Assembly: GCA_963811255.1 (NCBI GenBank)
Contig: CAWEQI010000001.1
Span: 930,001-994,000, forward strand
Direction of reading: 5' to 3'
Length of the DNA stretch: 64,000 bases
Origin: Croceibacterium_B sp963811255
Lineage (GTDB): Bacteria > Pseudomonadota > Alphaproteobacteria > Sphingomonadales > Sphingomonadaceae
The position numbers were made by a program, and so were the translations under genes. The notes beneath the pieces are model-generated. The model was not told where the DNA came from. It did no database searches and saw only the letters and a list, made by a program, of their open reading frames with translations. Each line of letters begins with the position of its first letter. Positions within the stretch are counted from its first letter, which is position 1. Positions 1 through 9,333 of the stretch are shown piece after piece.

Positions 1-1
1 T

Positions 2-364
2 CGCAGCCGCGACTTCTATCGCACGTTCGTCGGCCTGCCCGAGCTGCCGCCGGTCAAGGACAAGCTGCTGGGGATCACCAAGTACCCGTTCCAGCGCGGC
101 GAGACGACGCTGTACCTCTATCACGCAGGCAACGACGCGCACCCGGACAACGGCAGCGCCGGCATCCAGTACGTGGTCAGCGATTCGCCGCTGGTCGACG
201 CCAAGGCCAAGGCGCGGCACATCGCGGTCGAAACCCCGCTCAACAAGCTCAAGGGGTTCAACCTGATCACCGTCTGGCTCAACGATCCCGACGGGGTGAC
301 CAACTATTACGCCGAATTGGGCGCAGGCAGCCGCCCGCCGCGGGCGCAGCCGGCGGGGAATTAG
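2..364 (+). CDS. VOC (glyoxalase-fold) family protein, C-terminal part
   Basis: The reading frame is open from the window edge to a TAG at 362-364, so the N-terminus is missing. The visible 120 residues begin with a typical VOC helix-strand start (SRDFYRTFVGLPEL) and end with a strand pattern ending in WLNDPDGVTNYYAEL, in which the final glutamate matches the usual metal-ligand position of the fold. The glyoxalase/dioxygenase superfamily is too diverse for a substrate to be named from this half. It converges on the cytochrome c gene, with a hairpin between them. The family call is fairly secure and the function is open. Confidence 0.7.
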   Translation, partial: RSRDFYRTFVGLPELPPVKDKLLGITKYPFQRGETTLYLYHAGNDAHPDNGSAGIQYVVSDSPLVDAKAKARHIAVETPLNKLKGFNLITVWLNDPDGVTNYYAELGAGSRPPRAQPAGN

Positions 365-391
365 ACACCAAAGAATTGGTCCGAAGGCGAT

Positions 392-415
392 CCTTCTCCC
401 ACCAGTGGGAGAAGG
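392..415. terminator. Hairpin between convergent genes
   Basis: A perfect 11-bp stem (CCTTCTCCCAC / GTGGGAGAAGG) with a 2-base centre lies between the VOC gene end (364) and the cytochrome c gene end (435). No T-run follows on either side. It may be a bidirectional terminator or one copy of a dispersed palindromic repeat similar to the pair at 56519-56607. Confidence 0.5.
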
Positions 416-434
416 GAGCGCTTAGGGCGACAGG

Positions 435-854
435 CTACTTGCCGGCGCCCGAAGCGGCGCTGGCTGCGGACGAATCCTTGCCGCCCTTGTGGTTCACGGC
501 GACGATGTAGTCGGCGAGCTTGCCGATGTCCTTGTCGGAAATCTGCCCGGCGAAGCTGGGCATGGGGCCTCCGCCGTTCTCGACGCGGGTGACGATCTGG
601 TCGTGCGTCAGGTTGGGATTGTCGAGATCCGGTCCGACCGATCCCGAAGCCCCGGCGTCGCTCAGCGTGTGACAGGCGCCGCACGACCAGGTGTTGAACA
701 GGTCGCGGCCGGTCGAGATCTTGTCGGTGGCCTTGGCGTCTTCGGCGTGGGCGCGGGAGGCGAGACCGCCGACGCCCGCGGCGAGGCCCGCCGTCAGCGC
801 CAGGGCGCCTAACGCCGAGGTCATGATCGTCCGCGAGGAATTGCCCTTGCTCAC
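435..854 (-). CDS. Secreted c-type cytochrome (class I, small)
   Basis: This 139-residue protein has an N-terminal signal peptide ending near AHA. One haem-binding motif CGACH lies at residues 58-62 and a likely axial methionine in GGPMPSF at about residue 98. It is expected to carry electrons in the periplasm. It is transcribed divergently from the haem-less quinoprotein dehydrogenase at 1212, and the four quinoproteins nearby need a one-electron acceptor, so a role as their electron carrier to the terminal oxidase is a reasonable inference. The C-terminus is a low-complexity Ala/Ser/Gly tail. Family identity is secure; the partner is inferred. Confidence 0.9.
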   Translation of the reverse strand: MSKGNSSRTIMTSALGALALTAGLAAGVGGLASRAHAEDAKATDKISTGRDLFNTWSCGACHTLSDAGASGSVGPDLDNPNLTHDQIVTRVENGGGPMPSFAGQISDKDIGKLADYIVAVNHKGGKDSSAASAASGAGK

Positions 855-1211
855 CTGTTCCGCTCCGTTTGTTGATTCTGTCCGGTCTGGGCGGGGCCCT
901 TGCTTGCGCCTGCCGCCAAAGTCAATCGCACACTAGCCGGCAGGCCCTGAAGCAAAGTTGAATGGAGCGGTCAGCGGGGCGGCAGCTTCGCCGGACAATG
1001 TCCACGCTCGCGGCGGCGTCGCGGAGCGGATGAAAGCCGCGCGTGTCGGGCAGATTCGACCCGCCGGAAGGGTGCCGCGGCCATACCGCCGCCCTCTTGC
1101 GAGGCGCCCGCGCCGACCGACATTTTTCGGATTTTGTCAATTTATCGCATTTTCCACCCTTGTTGCCGCGGACGATTCTCGGCTAGGCTTTCGGGCTACG
1201 GGAGAACGGGT
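855..1211. other. Divergent intergenic region, cytochrome c / quinoprotein
   Basis: These 357 bases separate two divergently transcribed genes and should hold both promoters. No gene-like open frame is convincing here. It contains a 15-base element at 1128-1142 that recurs, inverted, upstream of another quinoprotein gene (10559-10573). CAAAGTCAAT, a related string, occurs near 914-923 on the cytochrome side. No good sigma-70 -35/-10 pair could be assigned. Confidence 0.5.
1128..1142 (+). promoter_or_regulatory. Shared element copy 1 (CGGATTTTGTCAATT)
   Basis: It lies 69 bases upstream of the GTG start of the quinoprotein gene at 1212. It matches 14 of 15 bases with the reverse complement of 10559-10573, which lies in the region upstream of a second quinoprotein gene. 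It may be a regulator site or a -35-like promoter part. The function is inferred only from the repeat and its position. Confidence 0.35.
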
Positions 1212-3191
1212 GTGAAAATTCAACGCAAGGCAACCTTCGATACAAGTCGTGCGCGCGCGCGCCGCGCGGGCCGGCTGATGCCGGCGATAGCAGCCGTACT
1301 CGCCATCGCGGGCGCCGCCGCAACGCCGGCGGCGGCCAAGTCGCCGCGGGCATCGACCGCGACTCATTTCGACTACAAGGACTGGGAATCCTACCTCGGC
1401 GGGGCTGATTCGTCGCAGTATTCGTCGCTCGACCAGGTCAACACCGGCAATGTCGACAAGCTGCAGGTGGCCTGGACTTACGAGACCGGCCCCGGCCCGG
1501 CGCCGCACTTCAACCCTATCAAGATCCGGAACACGCTGTACCTGGTCAACGGCAGCAAGCTGATCGCGCTCGACCCAGCCACCGGACAGCCAAAGTGGGT
1601 TCACGAGTACCAGGGCCGCATCGGCGACCGCGGCATCAATTATTGGCAGAGCGCCGACGGCACCGACCATCGGCTCTATTTCATCAACAACGGCATGCTG
1701 ACGGCGATCAATGCCGACAACGGCGATGTGATCGGCAGCTTCGGCACCAACGGGCAGGTCGATATCCGCACCGGGCTCGAGCCGAGCAAGGTTCCCGACC
1801 GCCCGCTGCAGACCAACAACCCCGGGCGGATCTACAAGAACACGATCATCATCTCGCTGCCGGCGGCGGCTTACGACTACGCCGGCGCTCCGGCCGACAT
1901 CCACGCCTACGACGTGCTCACCGGCAAGCTGAAATGGGTGTTCCACACCGTGCCCGAGAAGGGTGAGTACGGCTACGACACCTGGCCGGCCAAGGGTCAC
2001 GAGAAGGTCGGCGGGGTCCACAACTGGAACGAGTCCACGCTCGATACCAACACCGGGATCATGTACATCCCGACCGGCACCGCGCGCTACGATTTCTACG
2101 GCGGCAACCGCAAGGGCAAGGACCTCTTCGCCAACTCGCTGCTGGCGATCGACGCCGAGACCGGCAAGCGGCTGTGGAGCTACCAGCTCGTCCACCACGA
2201 CCTATGGGATTACGACCTCCCGCAGGCGCCCAAGCTGATGACCATCCACAAGGATGGCAAGGACATCCCGGTCGTGATCCAGGCGACCAAGTTCGGCCAG
2301 GTCTACGTGTTCGACCGGCGCACCGGCAAGCCGGTATGGCCGATCGTCGAGACGCCGGTGCCCAAGTCCAACGTGCCGGGCGAGCAGGCCTGGCCGACGC
2401 AGCCGATCCCGACGCTGCCCAAGCCGTTCGCCCGCCGCAAGTTCACCGAGGACATGATCAACCCGTACATCTCGGACGAGGACAAGGCCAAGCTGCACGA
2501 GATGTTCAAGACCGTGCGCAACGACGGCCCCTACACCCCGCCGAGCCTCGAGGGATCGATCTCGATGCCCGGGCACAACGGTGGCGCCAACTGGGGCAGC
2601 TCGGCGGTCGATCCGCAAAAGCACATGTTCTTCGTCGTCTCCAAGCAGATGCCGACGCTCGACAAGCTGTACCTCAACACCGGCGACAAGCTGGCGCAGC
2701 AGGAAGCCGCCATGCCCAACGGCGGCGGCGACGTGAAACCGTACTATTCCAACGTCAATTTCCTGCTGCAGTCGAACGGTCTGCCTGCGATCAACCCGCC
2801 GTGGTCGCTGATCACCGGCTATGACCTCGACACCGGCAAGAAGCTGTGGAGCCTGCCCGACGGCGAAGTGATGATGCTGGCGCAAAAGGGCATCCACGAC
2901 ACCGGCAGCACCGCGCCGCGCGGCGGCCCGGTGGCGACGGCCGGCGGGCTGGTGTTCGTCGGCACCTCGTCCGACCGCATGGTCCGCGCCCGCGACGAGA
3001 TGACCGGCAAGGTGCTGTGGCAGCACCAGCTCGATGCGGCGAGCGAGGGTGTGCCCGCGGTCTACGAGGCGGGGGGCAAGGAATACATCGTCTTTCCGGT
3101 CGGCGGAGATGGGCTGTTTCCGCCCAAGCTCGGCCAGCCCAAGCCCGGGCCGAACCGTTACGTCGCTTTCGCGCTGCCCGACGGAAAATGA
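1212..3191 (+). CDS. PQQ-dependent dehydrogenase, haem-less, glucose-dehydrogenase-like
   Basis: A secreted quinoprotein of 659 residues. After a long basic leader and hydrophobic signal (about 45 residues), a beta-propeller runs to the end, with repeated blade motifs such as DAETGKRLWSY and DRRTGKPVWP. The VHHDLWDYDLP motif near residue 326 and the GGANWGSSAVDP segment resemble the soluble domain of membrane glucose dehydrogenases. No CxxCH motif and no membrane anchor are present. The GTG at 1212 is preferred because GGGAGA lies just upstream; an in-frame TTG at 1134 lacks a ribosome site. It probably passes electrons to the neighbouring cytochrome c. Its stop overlaps the next start (ATGA). 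The substrate is unknown. Confidence 0.85.
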   Translation: MKIQRKATFDTSRARARRAGRLMPAIAAVLAIAGAAATPAAAKSPRASTATHFDYKDWESYLGGADSSQYSSLDQVNTGNVDKLQVAWTYETGPGPAPHFNPIKIRNTLYLVNGSKLIALDPATGQPKWVHEYQGRIGDRGINYWQSADGTDHRLYFINNGMLTAINADNGDVIGSFGTNGQVDIRTGLEPSKVPDRPLQTNNPGRIYKNTIIISLPAAAYDYAGAPADIHAYDVLTGKLKWVFHTVPEKGEYGYDTWPAKGHEKVGGVHNWNESTLDTNTGIMYIPTGTARYDFYGGNRKGKDLFANSLLAIDAETGKRLWSYQLVHHDLWDYDLPQAPKLMTIHKDGKDIPVVIQATKFGQVYVFDRRTGKPVWPIVETPVPKSNVPGEQAWPTQPIPTLPKPFARRKFTEDMINPYISDEDKAKLHEMFKTVRNDGPYTPPSLEGSISMPGHNGGANWGSSAVDPQKHMFFVVSKQMPTLDKLYLNTGDKLAQQEAAMPNGGGDVKPYYSNVNFLLQSNGLPAINPPWSLITGYDLDTGKKLWSLPDGEVMMLAQKGIHDTGSTAPRGGPVATAGGLVFVGTSSDRMVRARDEMTGKVLWQHQLDAASEGVPAVYEAGGKEYIVFPVGGDGLFPPKLGQPKPGPNRYVAFALPDGK

Positions 3192-4243
3192 CCCGCCGCG
3201 GGGGCCTTGCCCTGTTCGTTGCCGCCGCCTGCACGTTCGCCGGCGGCGCGCCCGTGTGCGCCCAACAGCCGAAGGCGGCGACGCCCGACTTGACCAAGCT
3301 GCCGCCGGCGCAGAACGGCTACAAGCCGAAAAAGACCGAATGGGGCGAGCCCGACTTCACCGGCGGCTGGCCGCTCGACAAGATCAACGACCGCACCCCG
3401 CTGCAGCGGGATCCCAAATACGGGAATCGCCAGCTGTTGACCGACGCCGAGTTCGCCGAGCGCAACAAGATGGTCGAGCAGCTGCACAATCGGTATCAGA
3501 GCGAACTCGGCCAGAACAAGATCGGCATCGGCCACTGGGCCGAAGTCGGCACCGCCAACCGCCGGACAAGCTGGATCACCAGCCCGGCGAACGGGCGGCT
3601 GCCGGCCTTCACCGAGGAAGGCAAGCGGCGCTCGGCGGCGATGCATTCGACCTGGCGGCGCGGCCAGGACTTCGACTGGACGAGCGATTTCGACAGCTGG
3701 GACCGCTGCATCACCCGCGGTCTGCCGGCCTCGATGTTCCCGTTCATGTACAACAATGGGATCCACATCTACCAGGCGCCGGGTCTCGTGGCGCTGCAGC
3801 TCGAGATGATCCATGAAACGCGGATCATCCCGACCGACGGCAAGACGCCGATCCCGCGGCAGATCCAGCAATGGATGGGCGAGAGCCGCGGCCATTGGGA
3901 AAACGGCAACACGCTGGTGGTCGAGACGACCAACTTCAAGCCCGGCCCCTCGGCGACCAACATCGGCACCACCGGCTCGCCGCCGGAGAACGATACCCCG
4001 GTGAGCAGCCAGGCCAGGATGGTCGAGCGGTTCACGATGACCGGCCCGAATTCGATCGTCTACGACATGACCTGGACCGACCCCGTCGTGTTCACCCAGC
4101 CGTGGTCCGCCCGGCTGGAGTGGCAGCGCGACGACAAATACGGTATGTTTGAGTACGCATGCACCGAAGGCGACGTGCAAATCCGCAACTACATTTCAGC
4201 GTCTCGCGCCCAGCGCGCGAAAGAGAGGGAGAGCTCCCAATGA
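3188..4243 (+). CDS. Secreted protein of an uncharacterised family, copy 1
   Basis: 351 residues with a signal peptide ending near CAQQ. The core carries a distinctive block: KKTEWGEPDFTGGWP near the start, then WDRCITRGLP, MYNNG, LEMIHETRIIP, GHWENGNTLVVETTNF and a C-terminal YACTEGD. The next gene (4240) has the same blocks in the same order, so the two are tandem paralogues. The conserved W, C and H residues could bind a ligand or metal, but no enzyme family is recognised. It is translationally coupled to the quinoprotein before it and the paralogue after it, and all products appear exported. The function is not known. Confidence 0.8.
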   Translation: MTRRGGLALFVAAACTFAGGAPVCAQQPKAATPDLTKLPPAQNGYKPKKTEWGEPDFTGGWPLDKINDRTPLQRDPKYGNRQLLTDAEFAERNKMVEQLHNRYQSELGQNKIGIGHWAEVGTANRRTSWITSPANGRLPAFTEEGKRRSAAMHSTWRRGQDFDWTSDFDSWDRCITRGLPASMFPFMYNNGIHIYQAPGLVALQLEMIHETRIIPTDGKTPIPRQIQQWMGESRGHWENGNTLVVETTNFKPGPSATNIGTTGSPPENDTPVSSQARMVERFTMTGPNSIVYDMTWTDPVVFTQPWSARLEWQRDDKYGMFEYACTEGDVQIRNYISASRAQRAKERESSQ

Positions 4244-5463
4244 ATTTCCGCAAGACCACGCTTCGACTAACCGCCGCATCGGTGCTGCTCGCCAGCGCCG
4301 GCGTCGGCTTCACCGCGCTGCCGGCGCAGCAAAAGGCGCCCGCCGCCGCCAAGGGAGAGGTGGCGCCGGAAGGCGAAGCCCCGGTCGCCGTGCCCGACCC
4401 GACCAAGCTGTTGCCGATCCCGAAGAACTATCACCCCAAGAAGACCGAATGGGGCTCTCCGGATTTCACCGGCATGTGGCCGATCGACAGCATCGCCAGC
4501 ATCCCGTTCCAGCGGGGGCCGCAGTACGGCAACCGGTTCTATCTCAACCAGAGCGAGCTGAACGCGCGCGAGAAGCAGCGCCAGGGATCGCTCAAGCGCT
4601 ACGAGGAAGAGGCCAAGCAGGGTAAGATCGGCATGGGCCACTGGGTCGAATCCGATGCCGCGGGCAGCCAGACCGCGCTGCTGGTCTCCCCGGCCGACGG
4701 CAAGCTGCCGGCGATGACTCCGTGGGCCGAAGCGCTGTACAAGAACGGCCGCTCGAGTTGGGTCAACGGCCAGCCGTTCGACTGGGTCAGCGATTTCGAC
4801 ACCTGGGACCGCTGCGTGACCCGCGGGTTCCCGGGTTCGATGCTGCCGTTCCGCTACAACAACGGCATCCGCATCAAGCAGAGCCCCGGCTATGTCGTGA
4901 TCGATCTCGAGATGATCCACGATTCGCGGGTCATCCCGGTGGCGCCCAACAAGGCCGCGTTCCAGCAGCTGCTCAAGACCCGCTGGCCGGACAGCGTCCG
5001 CACCTGGTTCGGCCAGTCGCTCGGCTACTGGGACGGCGATAACACGCTGGTGATCGAAACCACCAACATCAAGCCCGGCGACAGCGTCACCGGCGACAAC
5101 ATCGCCCGCGGGCCTTCGCCGCTCAACATGGCGACCATCGGCGTGCCGCCGAACAACACCATCCCGACCAGCACCGAAGCCAAGGTGGTCGAGCGGCTGA
5201 CGATGACCGGCCCGAACGAGATCATGTACGAGATGACCTATTCGGACCCGAAGGTGTTCACCGCGCCCTTCACCGTGCGCGAGCCTTGGTTCCGCAACTC
5301 GAAGTACCAGTTCTTTGAATACGCTTGCTTCGAAGGCGACGTGCAGGTGCGTAACTACATCAACTCGTCGCGCACCCAGCGGGGGCTGACGCCGAGCGAA
5401 ATCGGCGATCCCAAGCGGGCCGAACTGGGCGAGAAGGTCGCCGAGAACGGAGCGCCGCAGTGA
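4240..5463 (+). CDS. Secreted protein of an uncharacterised family, copy 2
   Basis: 407 residues, paralogous to the product of the gene immediately upstream. Shared landmarks are KKTEWGSPDFTGMWP, KIGMGHW, SDFDTWDRCVTRGFPGSM, YNNGIRIKQSPGYVV, LEMIHDSRVIP, DGDNTLVIETTN and FEYACFEGDVQVRNYI. It has an N-terminal signal-like hydrophobic segment and an extra C-terminal tail of about 30 charged residues that copy 1 lacks. Its ATG overlaps the previous stop, and its own TGA overlaps the GTG of the esterase gene. It could be a periplasmic binding or accessory protein for the quinoproteins, or an enzyme of unknown type. Confidence 0.8.
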   Translation: MNFRKTTLRLTAASVLLASAGVGFTALPAQQKAPAAAKGEVAPEGEAPVAVPDPTKLLPIPKNYHPKKTEWGSPDFTGMWPIDSIASIPFQRGPQYGNRFYLNQSELNAREKQRQGSLKRYEEEAKQGKIGMGHWVESDAAGSQTALLVSPADGKLPAMTPWAEALYKNGRSSWVNGQPFDWVSDFDTWDRCVTRGFPGSMLPFRYNNGIRIKQSPGYVVIDLEMIHDSRVIPVAPNKAAFQQLLKTRWPDSVRTWFGQSLGYWDGDNTLVIETTNIKPGDSVTGDNIARGPSPLNMATIGVPPNNTIPTSTEAKVVERLTMTGPNEIMYEMTYSDPKVFTAPFTVREPWFRNSKYQFFEYACFEGDVQVRNYINSSRTQRGLTPSEIGDPKRAELGEKVAENGAPQ

Positions 5464-7124
5464 CGGCAGCGAGGTTGCGGACAGCCGCTGCACCGCTGGC
5501 GCTGGCCCTTGCGGCTGGCGTCGCGGCGCTCGGCGCCAGCCCCGCGCTGGCCGCCGATGCGATGATGCAGCCGGTCAAGACGCAGCAGGGGCTGGTGCAG
5601 GGCACCGCCGCCCAAGCGCCGGGGGTCACGGTGTTCAAGGGCATTCCGTTCGCCGCGCCGCCCGTCGGGCCGCTGCGGTTCGAGCCCGCCCAGCCTCCGC
5701 AGCCGTGGACCGGCGTGCGCGACGCCAGCAAATGGGGCGACGCCTGCATCCAGCCTTCGGGCAAGAACCGACCGATCGGCGTCAACCAGGCGGTCGACAT
5801 GCCGGACTCGCCCAAAATGAGCGAAGACTGCCTCAACCTCAACGTGTGGACCCCGGCCAAGAGCGCCGGCGCCAAGCTGCCGGTGATGGTGTGGTTCTAT
5901 GGCGGCGCCTATGCCGAGGGTGGCGGTTCGATGCCGTTCGCCAACGGCAGCCATCTCGCGCAGAAGGGCGTGATCGTTGTCTCGCTGAACTACCGCGTCG
6001 GGCCTTTCGGGTTCCTCTCGTCGCCCGAACTGGACGCGCAATCGCCGCATCACGCCTCGGGCAACCAGGCGCTGTCGGACGGCATCGCCGCGCTGAAGTG
6101 GGTCAAGGCGAATATCGCCGCGTTCGGCGGCGATCCCAACAACGTGACGATCTTCGGCCAGTCGGCAGGGGCGTGCATTTCCGCCGCGCTGGTCGGCTCG
6201 CCGGTCGCCAAGGGGCTGTTCAACAAGGCAATCTCGGAAAGCGGCGCTTGGGCCGGGCTTACCGCCACCAAGATGGTCACTCGCGAGGAAGCCGAGAAGC
6301 GCACCGCCGAAGCGATGGACAAGGCCGGGCTGCACAGCCTGGCCGACCTGCAGACCTTGCCGGCCGATCAAGTGGCGGCCAAGCTCGGCCGGGCGCAGGG
6401 GATCATCGTCGACGGGTGGATCATCCCCGAAGACGAATCGATCACCTTCGCGCAAGGCAGGCAGAACAAGGTCCCCGTGCTGGTCGGCTCGAACGGCAAC
6501 GAGGGCGGCAGCTTCGCTTTCGGGCGCGGCGGGCCGATGACGGTGGAGAAGTGGAAAGCCGGCGCCGCGCAGCGCTGGAAAGATCTCGCCGACCTGGGTC
6601 TCAAGGCCTACCCGGCGACCACCGACGCCGAGGCCGAAGCGTTCTCGACCCGCCCGTTCACCGACGGCATCGCCTGGTTCATGCATCACTACGCCGAAGA
6701 TCAGGCAAAGATCGGCGAACCCGCCTATCTCTACCAGTTCGTGCACAAGCCGCCGGCCGCACCGGGCAAGCCGAGCGGGGGCGCGACCCATGCATCGGAA
6801 CTGGCGTATGTGTTCAACAACCTCGACAAGCCGCGCGAGGTGCCCGATCCCAGTTCGCCGGGAGCGGCCAGCAAGAGTCCGCCCGACATCAAGCTGGCCG
6901 ACCAGATGTCGAGCTACTGGACCAACTTCGCCAAGACCGGCAATCCCAACGGGCCCGGCCTGCCGAACTGGCCGCAGGTGACGAAGCTGAAGGAAAACCA
7001 GGCCTTCCTGCTCGACGTCAACTCGCATCCGGGCGATACGATGACTCCGGCGCAGCACGAGCTTTACGAGGCGCTGTTCAACCGCGACGTGGCCGGGCCG
7101 CTCGGGATCAAGCCGGTCAAGTAA
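5460..7124 (+). CDS. Secreted carboxylesterase/lipase family (type B) hydrolase
   Basis: 554 residues with a signal peptide ending near ALAA. The alpha/beta-hydrolase nucleophile motif GQSAGA puts the serine at about residue 235. The acidic residue is probably in NGNEGGS and the histidine in GATHASELAYVF, all in type B carboxylesterase order. The usual HGG oxyanion motif reads YGGAYAEGG, with tyrosine in place of histidine. It presumably hydrolyses an ester in the periplasm, releasing an alcohol that the flanking PQQ enzymes could oxidise. The GTG start overlaps the previous stop, and the next quinoprotein follows 28 bases later, so it sits inside one transcription unit. Confidence 0.9.
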   Translation: MTAARLRTAAAPLALALAAGVAALGASPALAADAMMQPVKTQQGLVQGTAAQAPGVTVFKGIPFAAPPVGPLRFEPAQPPQPWTGVRDASKWGDACIQPSGKNRPIGVNQAVDMPDSPKMSEDCLNLNVWTPAKSAGAKLPVMVWFYGGAYAEGGGSMPFANGSHLAQKGVIVVSLNYRVGPFGFLSSPELDAQSPHHASGNQALSDGIAALKWVKANIAAFGGDPNNVTIFGQSAGACISAALVGSPVAKGLFNKAISESGAWAGLTATKMVTREEAEKRTAEAMDKAGLHSLADLQTLPADQVAAKLGRAQGIIVDGWIIPEDESITFAQGRQNKVPVLVGSNGNEGGSFAFGRGGPMTVEKWKAGAAQRWKDLADLGLKAYPATTDAEAEAFSTRPFTDGIAWFMHHYAEDQAKIGEPAYLYQFVHKPPAAPGKPSGGATHASELAYVFNNLDKPREVPDPSSPGAASKSPPDIKLADQMSSYWTNFAKTGNPNGPGLPNWPQVTKLKENQAFLLDVNSHPGDTMTPAQHELYEALFNRDVAGPLGIKPVK

Positions 7125-7152
7125 GCTGACGATACGAAGGGGGAGGAGAGGT

Positions 7153-9285
7153 ATGGCGCTGTCTAACGGGAGGCGGCGCCTGCCGCTCCTGCTGCTTTCG
7201 TCGGCGGCGCTGCTCGCGGTCGGCGGAGCGGCCTTGGCGCAAAACGGCGGCGGCGGTTTCGCGGCGCAGGTCCAGGCCGGCCACGAGGCCTATGCGCAGA
7301 CCTGCGCTTCGTGCCATGGCGCCAACCTGAACGACGGCGAGTTCGCCCCGCCGCTCACGGGCCCCGCGTTCCTCGGCAAGTGGGGCGGGCAGCCGCTGTC
7401 CAAGCTTTACGACTACATTCATTCGTCGATGCCCCCGGGAAACGCCGGCGGGCTGTCCCCGGCGACGTACGCCAATCTGGCGGCGATGATTCTGCAGGCC
7501 AACGGCGGCACCGCGGGCGCCGCGCTGCCGCCCGACACGGCGCAACTGGCGCGGGTGTCGTTCCCCGCCGCGCCGAAGGGCGCCAGTAGCGAGCAAGGCG
7601 TCGGCGGCCTTTCCACCCGGGTCTATCCGCTGCCGCCCGGGCCGAAGATCCCGGATCGCTTCGCCCATTTCACCCCGGTGACCGAGGCCGAACTCGACAA
7701 CCCGCCGCCCGGCGAATGGCCGGCGTGGCGGCGCAGCCACCTCGGCCGCGGCTATTCGCCGCTCAAGCAGATTGACACGTCCAACGTCGGCAAGCTGACG
7801 ATCGCCTGGGCCCAGGCGCTGCCGCCCGGCGACAACATGAACGAGCCGCTGGTGCACGACGGCGTGCTGTACGTGTTCGGCTATGGCGACAACGTGTTCG
7901 CCTTCGATGCGGCGAGCGGGCGGCAGTTGTGGCGTTACCAGCGCGACTTGCCCAAGGGCACCCGGCTCAATTCGAGGAAGACGATCGCCCTCTATGGCGA
8001 CAAGCTCTACGCCGCGACCAGCGACAACCACATGGTCGCGCTCGACGCCAAGACCGGACGGCCGGTGTGGGATGTTCTGCTGACCGACCGCAAGGGCATG
8101 CGCATTCCCGGCGGTCCCCTGGCCGCCGACGGTGTGATCATGCAGGGGTTCGCCAACAACACCGCCGGCGGCGGACTGATCGTCGCGGTCGATGCGGAGA
8201 CCGGCAAGAAGCTGTGGAGCTTCGACACGGTCGCCAAGCCCGGCCAACTCGGCGGCGATACCTGGAACGGCGAGCCCGGCGACCAGCGCAAGGGCGGGTC
8301 GGTGTGGACCAGCGGCAGCTACGATCCGGCCAACCATCTGGCGCTGTGGGGCGTCGGCAACACTTACGACACCGCCCCGCTGCGCGACCGCAAGCCGGGA
8401 ATGAACAACGACGCGCTGTTCACCGAGAGCACGCTCGCGTTCGAGCCGCGGACCGGCAAACTCGTATGGTATTACCAGCACAACAGGAACGACCAGTACG
8501 ACCTCGACTGGGTGTTCGACCGCGTGATCGGCACGCTCACCGTCGACGGGAAGCCGACCCGGGTGGTGATCACCGGCGGCAAGAGCGGCCTGTTCGACGC
8601 GCTCGACGCGAAGAGCGGCAAGTATATCAAGACCTACGACATGGGGCTGCAGGATTACATCGACCGGATCGATCCGGTGACCGGGGACAAGCACGTCAAG
8701 CCCGACAAGATTCCCGGCCGCGACAAGGGGCCGGTGTTCATGTGCCCGCACGGCGGTGGCGGTCGCAATTGGATACCCACCTCGTGGAATCCGGAGACGA
8801 AGCACTTCTTCGTCGTCGCGCGCGACGTGTGCACCGATCTCACCCCCGCCAAAGGGCCCGGCTTCCTCACCACCGGGGTCAACGCAGTCTACGCCCCGCC
8901 TCCGCACGGCGACGGCAACTACGGCGTCCTTCAGGCGATCGACTTTCAAAGCGGCAAGAAGCTGTGGGAAGTGCGCCGCCGGCAGACCCCCGACATGGGT
9001 GTCCTGACCACCGCGGGCGGGCTGCTGTTCACCGGGTGGATGGACCGCCACTTCGTCGCTTACGATCAGGTGACCGGCAAGCAGCTGTGGAGCACCGGCG
9101 TCACCGGCGTGCCCAACGCCTCGGCGATCACCTACGAGGTGGACGGCAAGCAGTACATCGCAATGGTCACCGGCGTCGGCAACCCGCTGTCGCTCGGCAT
9201 TCCCGACGTGATTCCCGAGACGCAGCTGCCCTCGGTCACAAGTTCGGCGGTCTACGTGTTCGCGCTGCCGGACGATACGAAATAG
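7153..9285 (+). CDS. Quinohaemoprotein dehydrogenase, N-terminal cytochrome c + PQQ propeller
   Basis: 710 residues. A signal peptide ends near ALAQ, a cytochrome c domain follows (CASCH at residues 51-55, likely ligand in SSMPPG near 92), and then a PQQ beta-propeller with repeated TGK.LW blade signatures. This haem-first order is the reverse of classical type II alcohol dehydrogenases and resembles polyvinyl-alcohol-dehydrogenase-like quinohaemoproteins. The built-in haem should accept electrons from PQQ and pass them to a soluble cytochrome. A strong ribosome site (GGGGGAGGAGAGG) precedes the ATG. It is the last gene of the run starting at 1212 and is followed by a palindromic terminator. 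Confidence 0.88.
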   Translation: MALSNGRRRLPLLLLSSAALLAVGGAALAQNGGGGFAAQVQAGHEAYAQTCASCHGANLNDGEFAPPLTGPAFLGKWGGQPLSKLYDYIHSSMPPGNAGGLSPATYANLAAMILQANGGTAGAALPPDTAQLARVSFPAAPKGASSEQGVGGLSTRVYPLPPGPKIPDRFAHFTPVTEAELDNPPPGEWPAWRRSHLGRGYSPLKQIDTSNVGKLTIAWAQALPPGDNMNEPLVHDGVLYVFGYGDNVFAFDAASGRQLWRYQRDLPKGTRLNSRKTIALYGDKLYAATSDNHMVALDAKTGRPVWDVLLTDRKGMRIPGGPLAADGVIMQGFANNTAGGGLIVAVDAETGKKLWSFDTVAKPGQLGGDTWNGEPGDQRKGGSVWTSGSYDPANHLALWGVGNTYDTAPLRDRKPGMNNDALFTESTLAFEPRTGKLVWYYQHNRNDQYDLDWVFDRVIGTLTVDGKPTRVVITGGKSGLFDALDAKSGKYIKTYDMGLQDYIDRIDPVTGDKHVKPDKIPGRDKGPVFMCPHGGGGRNWIPTSWNPETKHFFVVARDVCTDLTPAKGPGFLTTGVNAVYAPPPHGDGNYGVLQAIDFQSGKKLWEVRRRQTPDMGVLTTAGGLLFTGWMDRHFVAYDQVTGKQLWSTGVTGVPNASAITYEVDGKQYIAMVTGVGNPLSLGIPDVIPETQLPSVTSSAVYVFALPDDTK

Positions 9286-9287
9286 AA

Positions 9288-9309
9288 AGGCCGCCCCGCG
9301 GGGCGGCCT
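9288..9309. terminator. 22-bp perfect palindrome between convergent genes
   Basis: AGGCCGCCCCG is followed directly by its reverse complement, three bases after the quinoprotein stop and 25 bases before the end of the opposing membrane-protein gene. The G+C-rich stem would fold from either strand. There is no long T-run. A bidirectional terminator is the best reading. Confidence 0.7.
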
Positions 9310-9333
9310 CTCGTGTTGACTCTGACCGGGGCG

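Noticed and set aside
1134..1211. N-terminal extension of the first quinoprotein from a TTG at 1134
   Set aside because: No ribosome site, atypical residues, and the GTG at 1212 has GGGAGA upstream and is followed by a signal-like segment. The extension also overlaps the shared element.
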